DNA of 64,000 nucleotides. It comes from Gammaproteobacteria bacterium. Its GTDB lineage: Bacteria; Pseudomonadota; Gammaproteobacteria; JAJFKG01. Below the pieces are notes generated by a model that did no database searches, was not told the DNA's origin, and worked only from the letters and a program-made list of their open reading frames with translations. The translations under genes were made by a program, and so were the position numbers. Of this stretch, positions 56,093-64,000 are shown one piece after another. The stretch is taken from contig JAJFKG010000005.1 of assembly GCA_021773335.1 (NCBI GenBank), forward strand, positions 62,001 through 126,000. Reading direction: 5' to 3'. The stretch's first letter is position 1. Each line of letters opens with the position of its first letter.

Positions 56093-56265
56093 GCGCTACG
56101 CGCTTATCAAGGCTACATTAGCATTTGTTCATACGCAAGCCGTAGCCTTGATAAGCACCGTAGGGGCGCATCAAGGAGCAGCGTTTGCTAATGCCATTCC
56201 CTTGATGCGCGCCGCTGGCGCTTATCAAGGCTACATCTGGGCTTGACGCAGAGACAGTAGTCTAC
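56093..56265. repeat. mosaic palindromic element, copy 7 (several type B units)
   Basis: GCGCTTATCAAGGCTAC, then GTAGCCTTGATAAGCACCG...GCGCATCAAGG, then CCTTGATGCGCGCCGCTGGC...TATCAAGGCTAC, and the tail TCTGGGCTTGACGCAGAGAC. The units face different ways. Between YHS2 and the TPR gene. Confidence 0.8.
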
Positions 56266-56283
56266 TTACTACCTACATACCCA

Positions 56284-57891
56284 CTATTGCGTTTTATTAG
56301 TTAGATTCCCTAAGTCTTTAGCAACCTTGTCGATGACGTCGTCCCATACATCTAAATGTTTTTGGCGGTACAACTTAACCTTTGGAAACCAAACACTCTT
56401 GGCTTTTTTGCCACCCCGTTCTTTACCCCAGATAAAATGTGGCGCTTTAGTCAGCAAACCCCATGCAGGCACGCCTAGGGCAGCAGCTAATACCAAAGCC
56501 GCATTGTCGATAGCGATCACCAAATCCAACGCAGCGACTTGTGCAGCGTAGGCATCGAGATTGCCGAGTGGATCAACAGTCTTATCATTAATCCACTTTA
56601 TCTTGTGCTTTTTAACAAAGGCTTTCAGCGCCTCATTGTCTTGACCAGGTTGCAAATTTATAAAACACACACCATGGCTTTTTAATACCGGCAATAATTG
56701 CTCCAGAGTGAGACCAAAATGCTTAAAATCATCCTGATTTATTTGCCAGCTAATCCCCACTTTGAGTTTACCTAAACGGCGTTTGTAACGTCGTGCGCAT
56801 TTGTTCTGTTGTTTTTCATCACAACATAAATAGGATTTAAATCGGGGAAAATCACTAGTTTCTCGCCGTATAAATGTGCCAGCACTACCTAACGGTAAAT
56901 AATAATCAAATGCGTACTCATGTGTATTCTCACTTAAGGCTTGTGACGTCACGAAATTTAATTCAGGAAATGAGCGCTGTAATAAATCTTGCAGACGTCC
57001 TTCACACTCCAAAACAATTTTGCCCGATTTTTTCAACAAATCCTTAAGAAGACCGACAAACAATAATTGTTGACCGACATCCTGTTCTGCTAATAATAAC
57101 AGTGTTCTATCTTGCAGCGAGCCACCTTGCCAAATAGGTAAATCAACCAGACTTAAGGTCGTTGGTTGTGCCTTAAAGAATCGCCAATTATACGCTTCCC
57201 AGCCTGCAATCCAGCGCTCATATGACAATAGAATCAAACCACGATAAAAATGCACATCCGCGTGCTCAGGATTATGAATTAAGATTTGATCAAACGTTGA
57301 TAAGGCATGCTCATACTCGCCTAACTGATACAATGCAACTGCTTTGTTATAGAGAAAATACTCATTATAATCACTCTTACTTAGCACCTCATTTAACAAT
57401 TGATAAGCACGCTTGAAGTTGCGATGTTGTATCTCGATAGCCGCAAGATTATTATAGGCATTGTCATAATCCGGATTTAATGCCAAAGCCTTTTCCAACA
57501 TGCGCCGAGCGCTGTTATGTTTATGCAAGCTTAGTAATGAGTTCGCCATATTATTATAATAAACTGGCATATCGGCCTGTTTACGCAAGGCTGAAATAAA
57601 CGACTTAATTGCTTTACGGTGCTCCCCCATCTGGGCATAAACTGCTGCGATATTGCCATGATAGTTGGCCACAGTCGGTTGTAAGTCGATCGCACGTTGC
57701 AAACATACAACAGCTTCTTCGTACATGGGTATACGCAGTGCTGCCATACCCAACAAATGAAAAGCCTGATGATTTTTGTCATCTAGTTTGATGACTTGCT
57801 TGCAGATCTTATTAACTTCCTGATAATTGCCTTCTTGATAGTTTTGTTGCGCACTGACAAACAAAGCATCGATATCTCTACGGCTTTTCAT
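56284..57891 (-). CDS. TPR protein with glycosyltransferase-like C-terminal domain (second of operon)
   Basis: A 535-residue protein. About six tetratricopeptide repeats fill residues 1-250 (YQEGNYQEVNKICKQVIKLD, HQAFHLLGMAALRIPMYEEA, ANYHGNIAAVYAQMGEHRKA). The C-terminal part resembles GT9/GT41-type transferases: KVGISWQINQDDF, VCFINLQPGQDNEALKAF and LDLVIAIDNAALVLAAALGV. Family members usually have a D-T/S pair where IAIDNAAL stands here. TPR-transferases often modify flagellin or surface proteins. The ATG at 57891 overlaps the upstream stop as ATGA, so the pair is coupled. Confidence 0.75.
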   Translation of the reverse strand: MKSRRDIDALFVSAQQNYQEGNYQEVNKICKQVIKLDDKNHQAFHLLGMAALRIPMYEEAVVCLQRAIDLQPTVANYHGNIAAVYAQMGEHRKAIKSFISALRKQADMPVYYNNMANSLLSLHKHNSARRMLEKALALNPDYDNAYNNLAAIEIQHRNFKRAYQLLNEVLSKSDYNEYFLYNKAVALYQLGEYEHALSTFDQILIHNPEHADVHFYRGLILLSYERWIAGWEAYNWRFFKAQPTTLSLVDLPIWQGGSLQDRTLLLLAEQDVGQQLLFVGLLKDLLKKSGKIVLECEGRLQDLLQRSFPELNFVTSQALSENTHEYAFDYYLPLGSAGTFIRRETSDFPRFKSYLCCDEKQQNKCARRYKRRLGKLKVGISWQINQDDFKHFGLTLEQLLPVLKSHGVCFINLQPGQDNEALKAFVKKHKIKWINDKTVDPLGNLDAYAAQVAALDLVIAIDNAALVLAAALGVPAWGLLTKAPHFIWGKERGGKKAKSVWFPKVKLYRQKHLDVWDDVIDKVAKDLGNLTNKTQ

Positions 57892-59243
57892 AGGCCATCT
57901 CCACCCATTAATTCGTCGACAAGGTATGCCAGCATATCTTGCCAATGGTCTGATGCGCCTCGACGCAATAGCCTAACGCTGGGATACCACACTGAGATTT
58001 CACCTTGTGCTTGCCAAATAAAGTGAGCTTTATCATTAAGTAACAAATACGTTTCTTTACCTAGCGCAGCCGCCAAAGTTGCTACTGAACTATCAATACA
58101 AATAACTTTATCTAAGGCACTGATCAATGCAGCAAGGCCATCTATATCTCGCGTCAAATCAATTCCTGAAAGCGTGTGTATAGCACCACCATTTCTATGC
58201 GCCAATTCTAAGTCATGATTAACATCACCATACTGCAAATTAACTACATCAAAAGCATCATGCGCTAAAACACTCTGCCAAGCATCAATTGGTATACTTA
58301 CCTTAGTCCTTTTCTCAGGATGATGGCTCGACCACGCGATACCAACTTTGGATTTATCTGAAATTTCCGCCAATTGTTTTTTTATCGTTTTAACTCTGCG
58401 TTTATTAACCTGTAAATAGGGCGTCAGGAAGGTTGAATCACCATTCCCTAAATAGCGCGGCAGTGACGCGAGTGGTACTTGCACGTCAGCGACGGGAAAT
58501 TCTTGTTTTTGTTTTGCGTTGATAAAGTGTACTTGTGGAAAAGAGCGTGATAACAAATCGACAAGGCGGGCATCACACTGTATTGTGCATGACTGCGCTT
58601 TAGCAAGCATTTTAGTTATAAACCCCATATAGAAAAACACATCACCAATGCTTTGTTCGCTAACGACTATGATAGAACGGTTACTAATATCCTGCCCCTG
58701 CCATAAGGGCAAATCGCGTAAGGCACATTGAATGGGCTGCGACTTGCGAAAACGCCACTCATATTCCTGCCAACCTTGATTGAACTCACCATGTGCGAGT
58801 AACTCTAAGGCTTTGTTGTAGTGCGCATCACCATGTTCAGGGTCGATCTTAATCACGCAGTCATAACAACGTATCGCACCATGCCAGCGGCCTAGTTGGC
58901 TTAAAGCATTACCGAGATTAAAGTGTGCATCGACATAGTTAGGTGCAAGTTCGATCGCTTGCTGGTAACACATCAAGGCACGATCAAACTGTCCTTGTTG
59001 TTGATAGCTGTTACCGAGATTATTGTGTATGTATGGATCCTGAGGATTCATCGCTAATGCTTGCTGGTAGAGAGTACCTGCCAGCGCATAATTACCTTCA
59101 CGGTGGTTGCTTATTGCTGCCGTGAGCAATTTTGCAGTCTCCGTCTGGACTTCTGGCCGTTGTTCAGACCACAGGCCTGGTTCGCGTCTATTTATCATCG
59201 ATTTTCTTTTCTTGCTCAGTTTCAATAGGTTAAATACACGCAT
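57888..59243 (-). CDS. TPR protein with glycosyltransferase-like C-terminal domain (first of operon)
   Basis: A 451-residue paralogue of the downstream gene. Three to four TPRs (REGNYALAGTLYQQALAMNP, YIHNNLGNSYQQQGQFDRAL, VDAHFNLGNALSQLGRWHGA) are followed by a transferase-like domain: KVGIAWSSHHPEKRTKVSIP, VVNLQYGD and LDKVICIDSSVATLAAALGK, close to the GT9-type D-[ST] pattern. The GT label is inference. A start at 59198 (MINRREPG) is also possible. A near-consensus sigma-54 site lies about 43 bases upstream of 59243. Confidence 0.75.
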   Translation of the reverse strand: MRVFNLLKLSKKRKSMINRREPGLWSEQRPEVQTETAKLLTAAISNHREGNYALAGTLYQQALAMNPQDPYIHNNLGNSYQQQGQFDRALMCYQQAIELAPNYVDAHFNLGNALSQLGRWHGAIRCYDCVIKIDPEHGDAHYNKALELLAHGEFNQGWQEYEWRFRKSQPIQCALRDLPLWQGQDISNRSIIVVSEQSIGDVFFYMGFITKMLAKAQSCTIQCDARLVDLLSRSFPQVHFINAKQKQEFPVADVQVPLASLPRYLGNGDSTFLTPYLQVNKRRVKTIKKQLAEISDKSKVGIAWSSHHPEKRTKVSIPIDAWQSVLAHDAFDVVNLQYGDVNHDLELAHRNGGAIHTLSGIDLTRDIDGLAALISALDKVICIDSSVATLAAALGKETYLLLNDKAHFIWQAQGEISVWYPSVRLLRRGASDHWQDMLAYLVDELMGGDGL

Positions 59244-59285
59244 TGTGTTTCATGCTGCGTGTGATACCCACATTTAATAAACTTC

Positions 59286-59301
59286 ATCCAATATGCGTGC
59301 C
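59286..59301 (-). promoter_or_regulatory. near-consensus sigma-54 site upstream of the TPR operon
   Basis: On the minus strand TGGCACGCATATTGGA has a perfect -24 element (TGGCACG) and TTGG in place of TTGC at -12. The single change at the -12 GC could weaken or abolish it. Confidence 0.35.
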
Positions 59302-59361
59302 AGCGCGTCATCACTATTGGGATTGGTGGGCAATATCGTGGATTTTATCGTGCCAGACACT

Positions 59362-59377
59362 CGGCAAGGGTTTTGCA
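59362..59377 (+). promoter_or_regulatory. sigma-54-type site upstream of the dehydrogenase gene
   Basis: CGGCAAGGGTTTTGCA has GG-N10-GC spacing, GGCA at -24 and TTGCA at -12, lying 81 bases before the dehydrogenase ATG. Confidence 0.4.
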
Positions 59378-59457
59378 TGTGTCAAGCCAGAGTAAAAACA
59401 GATGGCGCAATTTCGCACAGTCGGTTGTGAGTAGTTGCATCGTGTGCGAGGTATTTC

Positions 59458-60399
59458 ATGAAAGCCAACAAGCAATCCGTTGCTGTCACTTCACGTTCGT
59501 TCTCACGTAATGCCATTCTGCGTCGAGAATTATTACAACGGTACAAAGACGTCAAATTTAATGATGAAGGGCGACGTTTGGTCGGCGAAGAATTGATTGA
59601 ATTTCTGCGTGGCCATGATAAAGCTATCACTGCATTAGAACAAATTAATGACGAGGTCTTTAACAAAGTCCCCGAATTAAAAACCGTATCGAAATACGGC
59701 ATCGGCTTAGACACAATCGATCTAGATGCGATGGCAAAACACAAAATCAAACTAGCTTGGTGTGCGGATAGCAACCGCCGCTCCGTATCAGAGCTAGCGC
59801 TAGCATTTATGCTCAGTCTATTACGTCATGTGCCTGCAGCCAACAGCCATATTCAACAGGGCGAATGGCATCCCCTACCCGGACGCCAATTATCACGCAA
59901 GACCGTCGGCATTATCGGTTGTGGCAATATTGGCAAAGATTTGGCAATGCTATTACGCACTTTTGAATGTAAAATTCTCGCCTATGATATTGAAAATTAT
60001 TTTGCTTTCTATACAAGCCATGGCATTTACCCCGTCGGCTTGTCCGACTTGCTTAAGTGTTCTGACATCGTTACTTTACATCTACCTCTCAACGATTCAA
60101 CGCGACAAATTCTCGCTCGCAAACGCCTCAATATGATGAAAGATAACGCTATCCTTATCAATACCGCGCGTGGCGATTTGGTTGATGAAACGCACTTGAA
60201 ACACTTACTCAAAGAAGGCAAGCTTGCTGGCGCAGCATTTGATGTCTTTGCCTGTGAACCCCCTGAAGATGAAGAGTTACTCAAATTACCTAATTTTATC
60301 GCAACACCACATATCGGCGGCAATTCAGAAGAAGCCATCCTAGCTATGGGCCGTGCGGCTATCAAAGGCTTAGATAATGCTAAAGTACCACGTCCATGA
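59458..60399 (+). CDS. D-2-hydroxyacid dehydrogenase (phosphoglycerate-dehydrogenase-like)
   Basis: A 313-residue NAD-dependent enzyme. The nucleotide-binding motif is VGIIGCGNIGKDLAMLL. The three catalytic residues are in NTARGDLVDE (Arg), FACEPPEDE (Glu) and ATPHIGGNS (His). KYGIGLDTIDLDAMAKHKI is typical of the SerA branch, but the ACT domain is missing. Substrate unknown: serine synthesis or a nucleotide-sugar/acid pathway are both possible. It is divergent from the TPR-transferase operon and has a sigma-54-type site upstream, which links it loosely to the flagellar regulon. Confidence 0.85.
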   Translation: MKANKQSVAVTSRSFSRNAILRRELLQRYKDVKFNDEGRRLVGEELIEFLRGHDKAITALEQINDEVFNKVPELKTVSKYGIGLDTIDLDAMAKHKIKLAWCADSNRRSVSELALAFMLSLLRHVPAANSHIQQGEWHPLPGRQLSRKTVGIIGCGNIGKDLAMLLRTFECKILAYDIENYFAFYTSHGIYPVGLSDLLKCSDIVTLHLPLNDSTRQILARKRLNMMKDNAILINTARGDLVDETHLKHLLKEGKLAGAAFDVFACEPPEDEELLKLPNFIATPHIGGNSEEAILAMGRAAIKGLDNAKVPRP

Positions 60400-60512
60400 A
60401 CGCGGTAAGCCCTATAAATTTTACCCTAAAATTCATCAACCTAATGAGTAAGCAGCAGCTGAACTTCTCAGCATTTCAGTAGTCTAATTTATAGCTAAAT
60501 AATATTTTTATT

Positions 60513-60534
60513 GTGGCGAGCGTCCGCTGGCCAC
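60513..60534 (+). other. hairpin in the leader of the Host_attach gene
   Basis: GTGGC-G-AGCG-TC-CGCT-G-GCCAC is a stem with one G-G mismatch, 20 bases before the ATG at 60554. It has no T run after it. It may affect translation of the gene; no known element recognised. Confidence 0.4.
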
Positions 60535-60553
60535 CAAACAAAGGGCCGATATT

Positions 60554-61012
60554 ATGAAAGAAGCCTATATACTCATTGCTGATAGCAGCCGCGCACGCAT
60601 TTTTGCCGTTAACTCACCACTTGGCGATCTCGAAGAAATCCACGAATTAAACCACAAAGCAGCCCATTTACATGAAAAAGAATTTATCACTGACCGCGGC
60701 GGGCGTAATAATGATGGTATCGGTGATCGCAGCCATGGTTTGGATGCGAAAATCAGTGCAAAATCACAATCTGCAATTCAATTTGCCAAACAAGTCGATG
60801 AATTTTTAGTACAAGCCCATCAACAAGGTAAATTTAACAAGGTCATTTTAGTTGCGCCACCAACCTTTCTCGGTGTGTTGCGTGACAATATGCGTAATAG
60901 TTTAAATAGCCATGTTGCGCTTGAAGTCAATAAAGATTTAGTCAATCTAACGCCAACAGAAATTCGCGCACATTTGCCTGAACGTCTGTACAGCAGGATT
61001 GACGCTGCCTAA
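60554..61012 (+). CDS. Host_attach (baeRF-like) family protein
   Basis: A 152-residue protein matching the family once named host attachment protein: YILIADSSRARIFAV at the start, HEKEFITDRGGRNNDG in the middle, AIQFAKQVDEFL and KVILVAPPTFLGVLRDNM after it. The fold resembles archaeal release factor 1 domains; direct roles are uncertain despite the name. It is cytoplasmic by sequence. The ybaK-like gene follows 17 bases on, suggesting one operon. Confidence 0.83.
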   Translation: MKEAYILIADSSRARIFAVNSPLGDLEEIHELNHKAAHLHEKEFITDRGGRNNDGIGDRSHGLDAKISAKSQSAIQFAKQVDEFLVQAHQQGKFNKVILVAPPTFLGVLRDNMRNSLNSHVALEVNKDLVNLTPTEIRAHLPERLYSRIDAA

Positions 61013-61029
61013 TACCCAAGGAGACTGCC

Positions 61030-61488
61030 ATGCCCATGAAAAAGCTCAAAGAATATTTGGACAGCAATAAAGTTAAATATACTTGTATTACGCATTCGCC
61101 TGCCTATACCGCACAAGAGATTGCGCAATCCGCCCATGTGTCAGGCGATACATTAGCCAAAACCGTGATCATCAAACTCAACGGCAAAATGGCTATGGTC
61201 GTGTTACCCGCCACCATGAAAGTCAATTTTGCGATGTTGCAAAAAGAGTTAGGTAACGACAGCGTTGTATTAGCGGATGAATTCGAATTTAAAGACAAAT
61301 TTCCCGGCTGTGAACCTGGCGCTATGCCACCATTCGGCAATCTCTATGATATGGAAGTGTATGTCGCCAAGCGCCTCAGCCACGATGAAACAATTGCCTT
61401 TAATGCCGGCAGTCATACGGAATTGATTCAACTTTCTTATAAGGACTTTGCGGATTTGGCTAAACCAACCGTGATTGCAATGCCGTAG
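61030..61488 (+). CDS. YbaK/EbsC-family aminoacyl-tRNA deacylase
   Basis: A 152-residue protein. The YbaK/ProX fold is seen in THSPAYTAQEIAQSAHVSGD, LAKTVIIKLNGKMAMVVLPA and PGCEPGAMPPFGN, where the conserved lysine of TLAKTV and the GxxPPFG loop line the active site. These enzymes hydrolyse mischarged tRNA such as Ala- or Cys-tRNA-Pro; the exact target is not clear. AAGGAGACTGCC precedes the start. Confidence 0.88.
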   Translation: MPMKKLKEYLDSNKVKYTCITHSPAYTAQEIAQSAHVSGDTLAKTVIIKLNGKMAMVVLPATMKVNFAMLQKELGNDSVVLADEFEFKDKFPGCEPGAMPPFGNLYDMEVYVAKRLSHDETIAFNAGSHTELIQLSYKDFADLAKPTVIAMP

Positions 61489-61530
61489 ATACTATTGGCC
61501 ATACTACACGTTACTACAACCTTCTCGTCC

Positions 61531-61685
61531 CGCCCTACCCTCCGGGCACAGACAGAGGGCATAGCGCTACCATAAAAAATGGCGCAAAGCTTACAGATAT
61601 CAGGGACAGGCAGGTGCGCCACCCGGGAACAGCAATGGCAAACACCCGCCCCGGATGACGCGCGTTCCGCGCTTATCCGGGCTAC
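61531..61685. repeat. mosaic palindromic element, copy 8 (decayed left unit)
   Basis: CCCTCCGGGCACAGACAGAG and CATAGCGCTACCATAAA recall the long left flank. The left unit has decayed (GTGCGCCACCCGGGAACAGC), while the right unit CCCGGATGACGCGCGTTCC...TTATCCGGGCTAC is intact. Between ybaK-like and ppsA. Confidence 0.7.
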
Positions 61686-61760
61686 ACAAGAATTAAACCT
61701 ACTCTGTGGCTTTATTCGTGACGGCACGTCAGCTCAAGATGACGAAAACAGTGGTTTGTC

Positions 61761-64000
61761 TTACTTTGATAAAAACAACCAAGTTTCAAGCACCGTATCC
61801 GGATTCAGCGACAAACTATCAATCCCCTGATCCATCAACCAATGCGCCAAATCAGGATGATCTGATGGGCCTTGGCCACAGATGCCAATATATTTATCGA
61901 CTTTTTTACAAGCTTTGATGGCGAGTTCTAACAACACTTTCACAGCGGCATTCCGTTCATCAAATTGTGACGCGACCAAGCCTGAATCGCGATCCAAGCC
62001 TAGCGTCAACTGCGTTAGGTCATTTGAGCCAATCGAAAAACCATCGAAGTATTGTAAAAATTCATCGGCTAATAAAGCGTTGGATGGCACTTCACACATC
62101 ATGATCAGGCGCAAGCCATTCTTCCCGCGTTTGAGGCCATTTTCGGCAAGGATTATTTCCACCGCTTGGGCTTCTTGTACAGTGCGCACAAAGGGGATCA
62201 TGATTTCGATATTCGTCAAACCCATATCATCACGCACACGCTTAACCGCTTCACATTCCAATTTAAAGCATTCTTGGAAATGCGCAGCAATATAACGCGC
62301 AGCACCGCGAAAGCCGATCATCGGGTTTTCTTCCTTGGGCTCATACTCACTGCCACCTAAAAGATTGGCATACTCATTGGATTTGAAATCGGAGAGACGT
62401 ACGATTACGCGCTTAGGTGCAAACGCCGCGCCCAATGTCGCAATACCTTCTGCCAACTTGGCGACATAATATTCCACCGGGCTGGCATAGGCTGCTGTGC
62501 GTCGACGAATTTCTGCTTGCAACTTAGGTTCTAAAGTATCGACATTTAAGATCGCTTGTGGATGAATGCCAATGGTTTGGCTAATAATAAATTCGACACG
62601 TGCTAAACCGACACCAGCATTGGGTAAGGCTTGAAACGCAAAAGCACGTTCGGGATTACCAACATTCATCATCACCTTGACGGGGATATCTGGCATGCGT
62701 TCGACATCGATATGCGTGTGTTCAAACACCAACAATCCTTGATACACATAACCTTCATCACCCTCGGCGCAACTGACAGTAACCTCATCACCATCCGCAA
62801 TCATCTTCGTCGCATCACCACAACCCACCACCGCAGGAATCCCCAACTCACGCGCGATAATTGCCGCGTGGCAAGTACGCCCACCACGATTAGTCACAAT
62901 CGCTGATGCTCGCTTCATAATGGGTTCCCAATCGGGATCCGTCATATCAGTCACTAATACTTGCCCGGCTTGCACGCGCTCCATTTCACTGATATTGGCA
63001 ACCACACACGCTTTACCTTGGCCAATCCGCTGACCAATGCTACGTCCCGTGCTGAGTACCTTACCTCGTTGTTTGATTTGATAACGCTCTAAGCTTTGTT
63101 TATTCTCACGACTCTTAACCGTTTCTGGGCGTGCTTGCACGATGTAAATTAAACCATCATCACCATCTTTGGCCCATTCAATATCCATAGGGCGCCCGTA
63201 GTGTTTTTCAATCAATAACGCTTGTTGGCCGAGGCTCGTTAAGTCATCATCGTTTAAACAAAACTGACGTTGCGCAACAACTTCAACGTCCACGGTCGCC
63301 ACTTGTGCCGTTAAATCATCACCGCTGGCATAAATCATTTTATGCGCCTTGGTACCGAGATGACGCCGCAAAATAGCTGGTTTATCGACACGCAGATTGG
63401 GTTTATACAAATAATATTCATCAGGATTAATGGCACCCTGCACTACCAACTCACCCAGACCATAGCCCGCCGTGATAAAAATCGCGTCATTAAAGCCAGA
63501 CTCAGTATCTAAGGTGAACATCACCCCACTGGCCGCCGTCTCACTGCGGACCATGCGTTGAATGCCAGCAGAAATCGCCACTACATCATGGGCAAAACCG
63601 TGGTGAACTCGGTATGAAATCGCGCGATCATTATACAAAGAGGCATAAACGTGTTTGACGGCGTGCAAAACGCTGTCCAAACCGCGCACATTAAGATAGG
63701 TTTCTTGCTGACCAGCAAACGACGCATCGGGCAAATCTTCGGCCGTTGCCGACGAACGCACTGCCACAGCGTACTCACCCTGTGGGCAGTCGCTTTGCAG
63801 AGTACGCCAAGCATTGCTGATGGCATCAATTTGTTGAGGCAATAGTGGCGTTTCGATGATCCATTGACGGATTTGTTGTCCCGCTTCAGCCAAGGCGCGC
63901 ACATCATCGACATTCAGGGTATCGAGGCAAGCTTGGATTTTATCACCTAAGCCTTTTTGTTGAATAAATTGGCGATAACTATCCGCTGTCGTCGCAAAAC
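61761..64000 (-). CDS. ppsA: phosphoenolpyruvate synthase (5' end outside the window)
   Basis: About 746 codons of the minus-strand gene are visible; the frame stays open to the window edge ([12 protein letters not shown] is the usual PpsA N-terminal part), so the GTG at 63902 is not the start. The N-terminal ATP-grasp domain has [20 protein letters not shown] and QARPETVKS. The swivelling domain carries the phosphohistidine in [20 protein letters not shown]. The C-terminal TIM barrel has [34 protein letters not shown] and [12 protein letters not shown] with the catalytic cysteine. It makes PEP from pyruvate and ATP for gluconeogenesis. Confidence 0.96.
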   Translation of the reverse strand, partial: FATTADSYRQFIQQKGLGDKIQACLDTLNVDDVRALAEAGQQIRQWIIETPLLPQQIDAISNAWRTLQSDCPQGEYAVAVRSSATAEDLPDASFAGQQETYLNVRGLDSVLHAVKHVYASLYNDRAISYRVHHGFAHDVVAISAGIQRMVRSETAASGVMFTLDTESGFNDAIFITAGYGLGELVVQGAINPDEYYLYKPNLRVDKPAILRRHLGTKAHKMIYASGDDLTAQVATVDVEVVAQRQFCLNDDDLTSLGQQALLIEKHYGRPMDIEWAKDGDDGLIYIVQARPETVKSRENKQSLERYQIKQRGKVLSTGRSIGQRIGQGKACVVANISEMERVQAGQVLVTDMTDPDWEPIMKRASAIVTNRGGRTCHAAIIARELGIPAVVGCGDATKMIADGDEVTVSCAEGDEGYVYQGLLVFEHTHIDVERMPDIPVKVMMNVGNPERAFAFQALPNAGVGLARVEFIISQTIGIHPQAILNVDTLEPKLQAEIRRRTAAYASPVEYYVAKLAEGIATLGAAFAPKRVIVRLSDFKSNEYANLLGGSEYEPKEENPMIGFRGAARYIAAHFQECFKLECEAVKRVRDDMGLTNIEIMIPFVRTVQEAQAVEIILAENGLKRGKNGLRLIMMCEVPSNALLADEFLQYFDGFSIGSNDLTQLTLGLDRDSGLVASQFDERNAAVKVLLELAIKACKKVDKYIGICGQGPSDHPDLAHWLMDQGIDSLSLNPDTVLETWLFLSK

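Overview
The window looks like a chromosomal segment of a gammaproteobacterium, most likely from the Legionellales (Legionella/Coxiella/Berkiella-like). This is inferred from the gene content: the tig-clpP-clpX-lon-hupB-ppiD block, a DUF2845 protein, several LuxR-type regulators with an N-terminal sensor typical of that order, FleQ/FleSR/FliA flagellar regulators and a probable Csr/Rsm decoy RNA. No rRNA, CRISPR array or complete insertion sequence was seen.

Layout. 1-4 kb: the 3' part of dam, a cysteine-cluster protein, a structured non-coding stretch, and ppiD. 4-11.4 kb: tRNA-Asp/Val, hupB, lon, clpX, clpP, tig and tRNA-Leu, a proteostasis cluster on the minus strand. 11.4-18 kb: azlCD, a cyanide-insensitive-type cytochrome bd oxidase (cydAB plus a tiny DUF2474-like subunit), an RRM protein and an APC permease. 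18-31 kb is accessory: an intact and a broken luxR copy, a 1502-residue outer-membrane adhesin with 12 Ig-like repeats, a Fur-box-linked S4-like protein, orphan proteins, a PAS-GGDEF-EAL protein, and a third luxR next to very small ORFs. 31-33 kb: four tRNA genes, 130-bp tandem repeats and repeat elements. 33-39.5 kb: folD, cysS, gltX, ppiB, lpxH, a DUF2845 protein and miaE. 39.5-46.8 kb: a large membrane orphan, an ArsR-ZIP metal operon, the Csr/Rsm-like sRNA, glutaryl-CoA dehydrogenase and a fused 2-oxoacid dehydrogenase E1. 46.8-54.7 kb: flagellar regulators (fliA, flhG, a FliM/FliN mini-protein, a fleR lacking its DNA-binding domain, fleS, fleQ, fliT-like), interrupted by an AAA_14/DUF4143 ATPase behind a perfect palindrome. 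54.9-64 kb: two YHS lipoproteins, two TPR-glycosyltransferase-like proteins, a 2-hydroxyacid dehydrogenase, a Host_attach protein, a YbaK-like deacylase and 5'-truncated ppsA.

How the parts may work together. FleQ/FleSR with sigma-54 probably drive flagellar genes: sigma-54-type sites (GG-N10-GC) precede fleS and flhG-fliA. Similar sites lie between the TPR-glycosyltransferase pair and the dehydrogenase, which suggests, by inference only, a flagellum-linked glycosylation module. The Csr/Rsm-like RNA, the EAL/GGDEF protein and the LuxR proteins would fit a life-cycle switch between replication and motility. A mosaic family of palindromic elements (REP/BIME-like) occupies at least eight intergenic gaps and shows inverted and hybrid cores.
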